A stretch of 64,000 nucleotides of DNA from Serendipita indica DSM 11827 (Eukaryota; Basidiomycota; Agaricomycetes; Sebacinales; Serendipitaceae): NCBI GenBank assembly GCA_910890315.1, contig CAJVGD010000002.1:930001-994000 (forward strand), given 5' to 3'. Each line of letters begins with the position of its first letter. Position 1 is the stretch's first letter. The position numbers were made by a program, and so were the translations under genes. Below are positions 21,683 through 32,065 of this stretch, in pieces. The notes under the pieces are model-generated. The model was not told the DNA's origin and searched no databases. It saw nothing but the letters and a program-made list of their open reading frames with translations.

Positions 21683-23319
21683 CTAGTTGTGCGACAACCG
21701 GAGACTGTCCATCTCCTCTGGCTGAGAACCGGCCTCATCGCCCGAGTCGAGTGCACCCGTCGAGAGGGGCGGAGAGGGCAAACCCTGAATCTCGTCCCAT
21801 TGACCGACGGCTTCTCCACGTCGTTCACCGTCATAGATACCATGATGCTCCTTGGAAGCAGCATCGGCACGTAGACGAGCAAGAGCCTGTCCGCGGATAA
21901 TCTCGAGGCGTTGAGAAGGTGGGATGGCTTTTTCTGATTCGAGTTCGAGTCCACCACGGAGGACACCGACGCGCATCATTGCGAGCAACTAGAGATTCGA
22001 TTAGCGATTGGATTGGTAGTAAAAAGGTGGACATACGTTGTGAGCGGCGTTTGAATGGTCATAGACACCACCGAAAAAGGCCGTTGTCGCATCCTTGCCA
22101 ATGTTTTTGCGAATGAGATGGCGACCTCCAGGATGTTCGTCCATAAAGGAAGAGACGTCGTGGATAAAGCCGGCAATGAGAACAAGTGGTCGTGTCTTGG
22201 CCTGCTCCTGGACTAAAAGGAGAGTTAGTTTTTTTTACTTTGGAAGAAATAGGAATACGCACAGCTATCCCACGTGATGATCGGAAGGTCATTGGACGAA
22301 GTGGGCCACTTCATGTCGTCGGCCTTTAGCTTGAGCTTCTTGAGCTCCATGGTGAGTTGACCCTTGCGGACTTCATTGTCGGGGAATGCCTTGAGCTGAG
22401 AAGCGAGACCGATCCAGGACATGACGGTGATGAACCACTTGGTCGGGTCGTACTGGTACCACTTGATGGCATTTCGATAGTCCATGGGGAACTGGTGATG
22501 GAAATTGTGGTAACCTTCTCCAATGGTGACAAATGCGGTGATCATATGGTCGCGAGGGGTGTGCTTGTCATCAAAGGGCGTCTCACCAAGCCAGTGGGCG
22601 AGCGAGTTTACGCAAAAAGTGGAATGGTGGACAAAGACGAGACGGGCCATGGCAGCGTAAAAGTAGCCACCTTTCCAATCGCCCCAGCAGAGACCGGGGA
22701 TGACGGTAGGAGTGACGACGGCGACGAGAAGGAGGAGCCAGACGTAGTACTTGTGCTGCCATTGAACAAGAGGGTTGTTGAGCAAATCGGAGACGTCGGC
22801 GACACCTGGCTTTCTGCGTGGCTTGAAGATCATCCAGCCAATGTGAGACCAGAAAAGACCGTGGTGGGCATTATAAGGGTCGAGGTCCGTGTCAGTATAT
22901 CGGTGATGGGCACGATGGCCGCGAGACCACCACTTGATAGAACCCTGGACGGCACCAGCCCCAGCGAGAGCGAGGACATACTGGAGTGGGAGTGAGGCAT
23001 TGTAGGCACGGTGGGCCCACAGACGATGGTAGCCAGCGGTGATGCCGAGGCCAGTGACAAAATACCAAAAGACGGCAAAGGCAAAAGTCTTTGCTTGGAG
23101 TGGAGTAGTGCACATGCCATAGATGGCGAGGATGGGAGGGACGGTGAGTGCAGTCGTGCTGATCCAGTTTATTTCCTGGAGCGCATTCCTCCAAGTCACG
23201 GGCGGGAGGGGTTTTGTCGTCTTGAGGGTGTGCTGAACATAATTGTCTGGGATATTCGAGTCTACGGGTGTATGCGTCGTGGCCTTGTCGGCAGTCTGTC
23301 GTTGGCGGAGAGAGGCCAT
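21683..23319 (-). CDS. ole1: Delta-9 fatty acid desaturase with cytochrome b5 domain
   Basis: ER stearoyl-CoA desaturase making palmitoleate and oleate. Exons 23319-22263, 22212-22037 and 21988-21683; 512 residues, the usual length. The three histidine boxes are intact: HRLWAH (98-103), HRAHH (135-139) and HNFHH (271-275). The C-terminal cytochrome b5 domain starts in exon 2 and carries the heme motif EHPGGRH at about 378-384, so the enzyme carries its own electron donor. Four membrane helices lie between the His boxes. The N-terminus is short and polar. It is divergent from MUTYH with 231 bp between starts, and upstream of the TMEM135-like gene on the same strand. Confidence 0.97.
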
Positions 23320-23550
23320 GGCTGCTGCTGCTGCCTTACCACCAAACTGACCCTTTTAAAGACGCCGTGGAATTTGTGGGGATTGGGGAAAAGTCCGGCT
23401 CTCGACTCGCCGAGACAACCACACTTGATATTCACACTCGTACAGCGTGGTGACATCTCCTGGGGTTTCCTCCCCAAAGCTCTCCTCGGCGCCCGTCGGT
23501 CCGCTGCGACCACTGCTCGAGACAAGACGAGACTGCGCGTGAATTTATAA

Positions 23551-25347
23551 ATGACTTCAAAACGTACAAGAATCATCGTCGACAGTGATGAAGAAGAGGT
23601 CGGCTCCATTTCGAGTCCCCATAGCCGGCGTCGCCACATCATCTCCAATTCAACAGCAATCACCCTCCAAAGGGCACTCAATCCCTGGTTCCACGTCGTT
23701 CATGACGCACGCAGTATGCCATGGCGCAAACGTTATGACCCAGCTTTGTCGGCTGTCCAAAAAGCGCAGCGGGCTTATGAAGTACGAACCATATCCACTG
23801 ATTTCCCTTCTTAACACGTTCATAGGTATGGGTATCCGAGATTATGCTCCAGCAGACACGCGTAGACACCGTCATCCCATACTATAATCGCTGGATGCAA
23901 ACGTGCGTCTTTATAACAATCAACCCCAAAAATAATTCTGAATCTCTTGCAGATTTCCTACAATCAAGGATCTGGCTGGGTCCAACATTGAACAGGTCAA
24001 CGCCCTCTGGAAAGGCAAGCCACCCTACCCCCAATTCCTATAATTGGCTCATCTCCCCTTCGAGGCCTGGGTTACTACTCGCGAGCAAAGAGACTCCTCG
24101 AAGGTGCCCAACTTGTCGTTGACAAATTCGACGGTAAACTCCCAGACGACGCCACTGTCCTCCAAGCCTCTGTCCCAGGCATCGGTCGCTACTCTGCTGG
24201 TATGTTCATCTACACACACATCTACCTTTCTAACCACAGCGATAGGTGCAATATGCTCCATAGCATACGGCAAATGCGTACCAGTCCTCGACGGAAACGT
24301 CCACCGACTCCTCTCACGCGTCCTCGCGCTCTATGCAAACCCAAAAGCTAAAGCGACTACAAATCTCCTCTGGGACGCCGCACAGGCCATTGTCGACGAC
24401 GCAGAGGACCCGGGGGCGATCAACCAAGCACTCATCGAACTAGGGAGTACCGGATGCACCCCTCGCGAACCAAAGTGCGCCGGCTGTCCTATCAACACCC
24501 ACTGCAACGCCTATAAATGGAAACTCGTACGTCCATCACATCTTCTTCTTTACCACTCACTCATCGTCGACAGAATAAACTTTCAACGGACATGGAAGAC
24601 TTGTGCAATGTATGCGAACCGATTCCACCTGGTCCACCAGATGTCACGCTCTTCCCGATGAAAGTAGAGAAAAAGGCTGTGCCAGAGGAAACAGACGTCG
24701 TGTGTGTCGTTTCATGGCAAGCAACCCCACACCTCGCACAGCACTACCTCCTCCGTAAACGACCTGCGACAGGCTTACTCGCAGGTCTATGGGACTTTCC
24801 AGTCGTACCCAACGTCTCGAGCTCTACGTCATTCGAAGAACACGCCCGTCCTCTCGTGCGCTTGGCTTTCCCGTCCGTGGACGATGAGGGTACGTTGCAG
24901 ATCAAGAATGTCACATCGATAGGCTCCGTGCTACACGTCTTTTCCCATGTCAAAAAGACGTTTCAAGTCGTTTGTATTCAGCTATGTGGAGCACAAAACG
25001 ACGATTCGGATATGCCACCCCAAGTTACTCCCGGTGAATGGATGGACGACCTCCAGCAATCGACCGACGTACCTAAACGACCGACGAAGAAGCAAAAGAC
25101 GGAGAAGAAGCCCAAAGACGAAGACGAGGATAGGTTAAAGTGGGTGCTCGAAGCCAATGTCGGGCAGGAAAAGTGAGTGACTCCTCGGCTAGTTGGTATT
25201 CATGATCCCTTATGCATTGATAGTCTAGGGACAGGGACGATGAAAGTTTGGTCCCTTGTCACCTCCAAGGGAGGCGCGTCGAAGAAACCTCGGGCAACGC
25301 GTAAACCAAAAGCCAAGTTGACAGACGACGATGAAGATGACGAATAA
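23551..25347 (+). CDS. mutyh: A/G-specific adenine DNA glycosylase (MutY homologue)
   Basis: Base-excision repair enzyme that removes adenine opposite 8-oxoguanine. Exons 23551-23781, 23826-23902, 23953-24014, 24065-24199, 24246-24526, 24574-25172 and 25224-25347; 502 residues. The catalytic Glu lies in VWVSEIMLQQT; the helix-hairpin-helix reads VPGIGRYSAGAI, followed by the active Asp in VLDGNVHR. The iron-sulfur cluster ligands are C-x6-C-x2-C-x5-C in CTPREPKCAGCPINTHC. A NUDIX-like C-terminal half follows (GLLAGLWDFP, HVFSHVKKTF). Residues near the end are Lys-rich and may serve as a nuclear signal. Intron 24015-24064 has a GC donor (GCAAGC). Confidence 0.96.
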
Positions 25348-25557
25348 AGCACGTATAATATGTCTTTCATCTTACGATAGTATGAGTTGTACCATAGATG
25401 GACGCACAGTCGATGTAGCTTTGATTGGAGTATAGCCGGATATACCCTGAGATCTAAAGCATCCAATAGAGAACTAGAAAAGGCTCTGTCTGATTTAGTA
25501 GAGCATACAGGTTACAAAGCAATATTATATTATACTATACATTGTCCATCACGAATA

Positions 25558-25628
25558 TCCCTCTTAGCTCAGTGGTAGAGCGCGTCACTAGTAATGACGA
25601 GGTCAGTCGTTCAAGTCGGCTAGGGGGA
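25558..25628 (+). tRNA. tRNA-Thr (anticodon AGU)
   Basis: 71-nt intronless cloverleaf. Acceptor stem TCCCTCT pairs with AGGGGGA (one T-G pair); the D arm GCTC-loop-GAGC contains the A box; anticodon stem CGTCA/TGACG encloses loop CTAGTAA with anticodon AGT; the T stem AGTCG/CGGCT closes a TTCAAGT loop. The B box reads GTTCAAGTC. CCA is not encoded. An acceptor starting with T rather than G is uncommon for tRNA-Thr, so isoacceptor identity rests on the anticodon. Confidence 0.87.
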
Positions 25629-25770
25629 ACACCTTTTTGCATCTCGAGGCAAGCCATCAGTCTTTGCTGATTCCCATTTGTTTTGCTACGGATTCAAACA
25701 AGGTTGCGCAAAAGATCAAACTTTGTACATTGTCCATCTTGGTACGATCCAAAGAAGGTCCAAACCCATA

Positions 25771-26706
25771 TCAATCATTCGAAGGTCGCAAAGACTTGAG
25801 CCAGCTACCTCTACGTCCCTTTTCCCCTTCTGTCTCATCCTCGTATCCAAACCAAATCGTCCCCGTCTTTGTAGACACGTCGCACCGATCCCCACTCGAC
25901 TCGGAGACACCAACATGGTTTTGCCAATCCCCCACAAAGCTCTTACCGCGTTTCGCGTCTGGATTCGAGAGCGCATTGGTGTGCGCTTTGATTGATTGCG
26001 AAAAGTGTGGCTTGGGGTAATGTGGACCGTTGGATGACGGATTCGTAGGGGTTGAAGAGACTTCGTGCGTGAGAATTCCGTTAAAGGTACGGGGGAGGTA
26101 AATCTTGATGTTATGAGAGCCCGTACACAGTTTAATCTTGAGCGGATACTCGTGCTTGCGCTGTTCCAGTCCCATGAATACCATACTACAAAGAGGAAAA
26201 AGTACAACGTACGACGTGTAAAACGATTTCGTTGTGCGTGAAATGAACATCAAAGGGCGAGCCACCCATGTCGGTATAGTCCTGCCGTCTACCACGTTCT
26301 CCCGTCCAAATATCTAGTGCGAGTCGAAAGCTAGGATACGAAGTGTAAGTGCTGCCTCGTCTGTGCCCCGACTGGCTGGACGGGACGTGGGCGCACTGAC
26401 AATTCCATTCGTTGCGTGATCCACGCTTAGGCGCGGGATGCTACCATTGTCATTTGGGCTCAGAGGACTATCAATTGATGGGCGTGGAGCTGGCTGTGTA
26501 TGCGAATAATGCATGGTAGGGATTGGAATCGCCCAAGGCGTCTGTGCTTGGGCAGGGTGGTCTCTTGGATCGTATGGAGTAGGTGAGGCGAGAGCTGGAA
26601 GAGGAGATGAAGACGAATAGGTTGGATAAGACGCAGGCGGGAATAGATCATTGGGCGCGCCGCGTCGCTTGTCATAGGATTGATCTTGTAAGACTGAGAA
26701 ATGCAT
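25771..26706 (-). CDS. DUF7330-type protein (copy 1)
   Basis: Unknown-function protein of an Agaricomycete family. After a Pro/Ser/Tyr-rich N-terminus (ATG 26706, MHFSVLQDQSYD), an intron removes an in-frame stop and the frame continues FRLALDIWTGERGRRQDY and GGSPFDVHFTHNEIVLH. A second intron leads to IKLCTGSHNIKIYLPR and TFNGILTHE, and the C-terminus has SFVGDWQNHVG, CDVSTKTGTIWFGYEDE. This order (strand-rich core, YLPR, GDW, acidic end) is shared with the gene at 50.5 kb. The donor of the first intron is uncertain (candidate GTCCCG), so the middle of the protein is provisional. The stop codon lies about 140 bp from the tRNA. Confidence 0.68.
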
Positions 26707-27908
26707 CAAAAATGATCAAAGGGACCATACTGGGTTGTTTCAATTGGGGCGCTCGCCTCTCTTGGTCACCTCGAGCGGTTGGTTTGGCGTATCTGACCAT
26801 TAGACGACCCGCAAGACTGAAAAATGAGAGGCACACCATGAGCTCGCATGTCTTCAAACATTCTAGTGAGGTTTCAAGATGGATGGTCCTGGCCGGATAT
26901 TAATATCCGTGTGGGCGTACAAGGCAATGCATGATGTCGGTCTCGGGGCTGGTTGTAAACCTCCCCCGTCGTATCCCGTAGTCCGTTCTCTATTCTGTTT
27001 GTTTAGAAATGCGTCTTCGTTGCAGTGCTTGCAGCTTGGATGACCGTCTAGAGGCCAGCAAATAACCAGCAGCGGGATTATCTAATAAACACAGCTTTTG
27101 TGTTTGCTTAGAGTCTGACTTTGACACAGGGCGGCTTTCAACGGGATCCATGGTCAATGTCGTTTCATAGATATCCTGTAACACTTGTTTGAGCGAATAT
27201 GTGCGCTCGACTAGCTCGTCGGACTTTCTACACCCGCTTTCAGGGGCACGCCTGTGGTGTCGCTCTTTCCAATTAAAGTTATCACAATGTTATTTGTTTA
27301 TGGATCATCAAGTCATGGGTTTGTTCCAATGGCCGGTTTCATCGCGTCGGCCTGACCTTGAACCGGACGAAGACCATGTGCAAGTTAGCCAGCTAGAAGG
27401 ATAATCCCCACATGAAGACATCCTAACTGTCTATTTTGCTTGACTCGCCGTCGCTAGGCCGGCATTCATGGGGGTTCACTCAAAGGACCGCTCGAGTCTC
27501 GTGCCGGTTCGAGCTCCGGTCAAAGTTGAAAGGTGTTTAATCAATCAAATTGGCGTGCAATTCTTAGTCGTGGTCTATGATTGATGCGACGAGCTCGGTC
27601 GAGGGGGACAGGCACCGTTGGCCTGAACCAGGTCAGAGGTCCACATATACTCAAATTCGTTAGTTTATAGACTACGATCACTCCCAAACTACGCAGGGAC
27701 TTGTCGCATGCGGTTGAACGTTTGCTATTATCCGTACTGGCGCAGGGCAGCATCCCATGCTACTCTCCGTCTGTCCACGCGTTTGGTTCATAACTATTAC
27801 AGGTTATCTTGGGTTTCTAATTGGGGTGAGAAGTGGTCCACCAACTTGTCCCATTCGCTGTCCTAGAGACCTACAAGCAACTGCCCTTAGATTCCCGACT
27901 TTTCGACC
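26707..27908. other. Intergenic region, 1.2 kb
   Basis: No gene supported. A 52-codon minus-strand frame beginning with the ATG near 27151 is open and basic at its end, but has no partner exons or family motif. Confidence 0.45.
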
Positions 27909-29705
27909 ATGTATTCATCTCTTCAGCGCTTGAACAATCTTTCGACATTTGTGACGACGTGCACGCTCGCCCTGCTGGCAGCCATCTCACTCTCATCCTT
28001 TTTGCTCGCGACCACACCTACGGGAGAACTTAATGTGTCACCAGTCCAAATGTATGATTATCTCATTCGTTTTGACGCTGGACACGTATATGGTTTGATG
28101 GACTGACCCCTGTCACAAGTTCGATGCGACAGACGTCGCCGTGGAGTCAGAAACGACAAGAAGCCGCCTTCTTCCAATTCTCTTTTGACGCTGGTCCGTC
28201 TCTCCCTCTCTTTCCCCATTCTTATCCTCTTTGATGGCCGCAATGGACTGACAACGCGCGGACTCGAACCTGGCCTTCTTTCTCGTTTGGCACCTCCCAC
28301 GTGCAAATTATGGTCATCCTTTGACTGTCTTATCCTTGTTATTCCTCCATGTGACAACGACGGCGATGATGCTACCACCACCATAACAGACCTTCGGCCG
28401 CTGTTCCATTGGAATACAAAGCAAGTCTTTCTGTATCTTTGTGCCGAATATACCAACGGAAAGGGTGTGAGTACCATGTCGTTTGATTGCGGTCGCGTCG
28501 CCCTTCGTTACTCTTTGATTGGTGCTCGTGGCACGGACTGATCTGTTGGGTTTCGCGACACTCTAAACCGAGGTGTCAATCGAAGACTCTCAGAACTGCC
28601 CTCCTCCGTTCTGCCACCACTAGAACCCCACGTCCTTCTCTTCCACTCCCTCACACTTGTTCCTTTCCCTGAATACCACCTGTTTCGCCCTCCTCGGGTG
28701 CATCTCGCATCCGCTTGTCAAATATGATCCTCGATCGCTAATTACAGGGTTCGCAGCTGGATAACGAGGTCGTCATCTGGGACCGGATCGTTCGCCGACG
28801 ACAGGATGCAAGGATTCGGATCGAAAACGGACAAAACAAGTATTACTTTAAGGAGCACTCGGGTAACTTCAGGTGCGTTGTCTGGTCGTCTTTTGCCTCC
28901 CTGCATACGATATGCGATTATACAAACGTCCATTTCCCATTGCCCGCGTAAGCGGTATGCAATCCTGGGTCCTTCGCATGGCATTTGCGTATTCTCGATA
29001 TTTCCTCCTTACCATTTACGCCACCTTGCCGGTACCCTCGTCAGGTTCGGAATTAGGTCACCCTTTGGGATGCCAACCCTGTCCGCGTAGTTCTTTATGC
29101 GCTCGTCGTCGGTCCTGATGTGCAAATTCGGGCGCCCTTGACGAATGAGAAAACGCAGAGGGCGACCCTTGGGCCCCGCCCCCCCGCCCTTGGTCCCATT
29201 GACCAATTCCCATCGTTTCCGATAACGACGAGGGCAATGGCCTTGAGAACTATAATGATGGGAGTCGAGACTGCACTTCTTTTGCTTTGGTTACGCCTTT
29301 TGCAAGCGATGAATGGCATTTCACTGACACGTTTTCGCTTCCTCTTCTTATTGTTACTATATATCGCCACCACTGTTCAACCCATGTCTCCTCATTACGC
29401 CTGTCGACACGAACAATTGCAAACCACCATGCTTAACGGAAACTCGGCTGCTGTCTCTCCATTTCCTCGGAAAACTCGGATGGGTTCGGCGCGGGCTTGG
29501 TTGAGGGTGTGCAAATTCTATTGGTTGGGGTGAACTCGAACGCCTGGATCCGAACACCACGAATGGGTTGGGTTTCACGAATGACAGGAACGTGAGCGAG
29601 GCACAGTTTACGCTCAAGTATAATGTGATGCCCTACGTGGGGCCGCTGACCTATGGTGAGGGCGGGCGAACAAAGAGCAAAGTGCAGTTTCCCAAGCGGA
29701 CGTAA
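27909..29705 (+). CDS. spc3: Signal peptidase complex subunit Spc3
   Basis: ER signal peptidase subunit that supports the catalytic Sec11. Exons 27909-28051, 28120-28193, 28390-28466, 28748-28872 and 29588-29705; 178 residues, matching the family. Exon 1 encodes the short cytosolic start and the single membrane anchor (MYSSLQRLNNL, then TCTLALLAAISLSSFLL). The lumenal part carries AAFFQFSFDADLRPLFHWNTK, FLYLCAEY, VVIWDRIVRR, and the last exon NVMPYVGPLTYG. Every junction keeps the frame. Introns are 68, 196, 281 and 715 nt, far above the 44-68 nt usual in this window. The long open frames inside the introns are noncoding. Confidence 0.92.
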
Positions 29706-30034
29706 AGGGAGAGAGAGGCTGGTGACCAATATAGCGCACATGTAGCTAGTCCATTATCATCTCAATTTGCGATATATGGATGTCTCTCCATATCGCTCAC
29801 TCAGTTGTTCGCAGCGTCTCCCGAACTAAGCGTGCGTTGATGGCAAAATGATCAGAGCAATGGGAGAGCAGAGCATTTAGGCAAGTACCTGGTCTAACTT
29901 TGTGCGCACGCGGGTTGGGTTCGACTGTATTGACTCCTGGACAAGACGCCTCGAGATGCCAAACTGGGAAGTGATTGAGTAGGCGTCAAGCCTGCGCCCT
30001 CGTTTTCTTACGACATTGCAGTGATCGCCCCGAG

Positions 30035-30076
30035 TAAATATTATTAAATAAAAATAAAATATTTTTTAAAAAAATA
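30035..30076. promoter_or_regulatory. 42-bp pure A/T block upstream of Zn-cluster gene 1
   Basis: Uninterrupted run of A and T whose near edge lies 387 bp before the ATG at 30463. A nucleosome-excluding poly(dA:dT)-like promoter element is the simplest reading. A matching block precedes the related gene at 46 kb. Confidence 0.55.
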
Positions 30077-30180
30077 GGATTATGCTGGGGCGTACATTTT
30101 GATATTCGGATTAGACAAGTTCAATGGCCGATTCTGGTGACCCTGCGCGACTACAACTCTGGAGTCATACAGAACGAGAT

Positions 30181-30188
30181 GTATATAA
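30181..30188 (+). promoter_or_regulatory. TATA box of Zn-cluster gene 1
   Basis: GTATATAAG-type element about 280 bp before the ATG. If used, the 5' leader is about 250 nt. Confidence 0.5.
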
Positions 30189-30462
30189 GACGACGAGTCT
30201 CAGTGTCCTATGTGCCGTTTGCCCTCCAGAGTTTCTCGAGCACCTGCCCTCGTCGCCGACAACTCTAATGTCCGCTTCATTTACCTCGCAGCTTGAGCAG
30301 TTCGTAGCCCCTCTTCGTTGGCGCGCATCCAGTGGCTGACCCCCGCGCTCTAGGCCGCTCCTCGTCCAGCCAGCGCCAACCCGTCGTATCGACGCCCGCC
30401 AGCTCGAGTTTGACGCTATAAACCCTGTGCAGTGCTCGTCCGAGACCATCTACGGCCATCCT

Positions 30463-31457
30463 ATGCATCCCCATCACCAGCAGCAGCAGCAGCACTTTGG
30501 CCACTCGGACTATGTGTTTGTGCAAGACGATGCAACCTATTACTACCCGCAGTATACTTACTGCCCCCCGCCTTCGACGCCGTTGCAGTATACGGCCACT
30601 TACCCACACCACCTCTACAACGCAGCCACTGGTGCCTATGAACCCATTCCATACACGACTCCAGACTCTTCTGCCTCGAATACGCCCCGCTTTGTGCATG
30701 CAGAGCCCCTCCAGCACGTCGCCCCCCAAGTCATTGCTCCGCTCCTCCTTGCCCAGCCCACCGTCGCCCAGCAGCGGTTTTACCATCAGACAGAGTGCTA
30801 TTACCCACCTCAGCACTATCAATCGCCTACGACCGGCGTCCCCCAGCTCTCGCTCGCTGCCCATATTCAGCACGTCCAGGCGGCTCCTCAGGCCTCTACG
30901 TACCTTCCTTTGAGCCCAGTGTCTCCTGTACAGCATCTCAAGCACCAACACCAACACCATCACCAACCACTCGCAACCGCCCCCCCGTCCCCACAGACCC
31001 AGTTGACGAGCGCTCATCCGCACCAGCTACACACTCCAGTACAGTCGCAAGTGCAACAAACGCACAGTTTTATCCAACACGACGGTACTTCTTCGCCCTC
31101 GTCTTCGACAATGTCCCCCGCCGGCAGCGTCGAGGACGAGCGCCTCAAGAAGCTTCGCGAACGCAGACACGTCGTCGCTTGTCTCTTTTGCCGCGGTCGA
31201 AAGATTGCGTGTCATCCACCGCCGGCTGCAGACGGTGAACGCGCAAAGCCCACCTCGCGCACGACGCCCGCGGCTAATCGGCCTTCTTGCGAGTACGTCT
31301 CTCCTTCTTTGTCTTCTATTTGGACTCTATACTCACAGTTCATCCTTCTAGTAACTGCATCAAACGCGGCCGACAATGCGTCTACCCTGAGCGCGTGACC
31401 CCTCGAGCACCGCGCCGTCGCAGGCGCGGTGTCGTATACGACGAAGAGGAACAATAA
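30463..31457 (+). CDS. Gln/His/Tyr-rich Zn(II)2Cys6-like regulator (copy 1)
   Basis: Exons 30463-31292 and 31352-31457; 311 residues. The frame is open from 30427 but only with GTG, so the ATG at 30463 is used. The first 220 residues are low complexity: Gln, His, Pro and Tyr runs, which look like a transcription activation region. The Cys cluster sits at the C-terminus: CLFCRGRKIAC, then a 25-residue loop, then CDNCIKRGRQC. Each half has the C-x2-C-x6-C spacing of fungal binuclear zinc clusters, but the loop is much longer than usual. A basic run (PRAPRRRRR) and an acidic end follow. DNA binding is an inference. Confidence 0.78.
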
Positions 31458-32065
31458 AGTCTCGGTTCATATGATCAACCAGAATGGTTGACTTGCTCCT
31501 TGACGACGTTTACGACCTTGTCTGGCACCTAGGCAGCCCCTTTTTTGTTCGTTTGTTCACCAACAACCCCCCGCCCGGTCGCCCCGTTCCGTGCGGTGAT
31601 TGTACAATTACAACTTCACCACCTCAATTTTGAATCTCTCTCTCTCTCTCTCTCTTTTTTTTTTTGGGAACCGTGCAGAATGCAGAGCTACCATAGACCA
31701 AAGCAGCGTCCCAGCCATGGAACGCTCACGTTGTACCATTTATCAACCTCTATTCCCGCGACGTGCTCCTGTTCTCTACCAAGAACCGCTGCCGTCCAAG
31801 TCTCCCTTCCATCGTCGTCGTGCACTCTTCTCGTTTTTTGTCGTTTGCCCTGGACTCTTCACAACTCGGTACTAGTCAGTATCCGCAGTAGCTCGTTTCT
31901 CTATGTCTTGGGTCCGTAACCAAATCAAATTGTGTACCTATTCTTTCGTCTGAGTAAGATCAACGTTGCGGACGACTTTGTCTCACGACCCTACGTAAAT
32001 CGCTTTGTAAGATTTTTTGTATTCTGCTGTGACCATTGACACTGCAAATCCGTCCCAATCGTCTC
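31458..32065. other. Convergent 3' region with a CT/T tract
   Basis: 608 bp between the stop codons of the regulator and CCT3. It contains a (CT)n run at about 31635-31655 followed by T11 on the plus strand. No gene is supported. Confidence 0.5.
31635..31666 (+). repeat. (CT)n microsatellite followed by a T run
   Basis: About ten CT units and then eleven T. It lies downstream of the regulator, so a splicing role is unlikely; a simple repeat is the plain reading. Confidence 0.8.

Larger units (their letters stand above)
29706..30462. other. Upstream region of Zn-cluster gene 1
   Basis: 3' flank of spc3 followed by the promoter and leader of the regulator at 30463. It holds the A/T block and TATA box listed separately; no gene is seen. 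Confidence 0.5.

Noticed and set aside
30277-31023. 248-codon minus-strand frame opposite Zn-cluster gene 1
   Set aside because: Antisense shadow of the Gln/His/Pro-rich coding sequence; no ATG context, splice sites or motifs.
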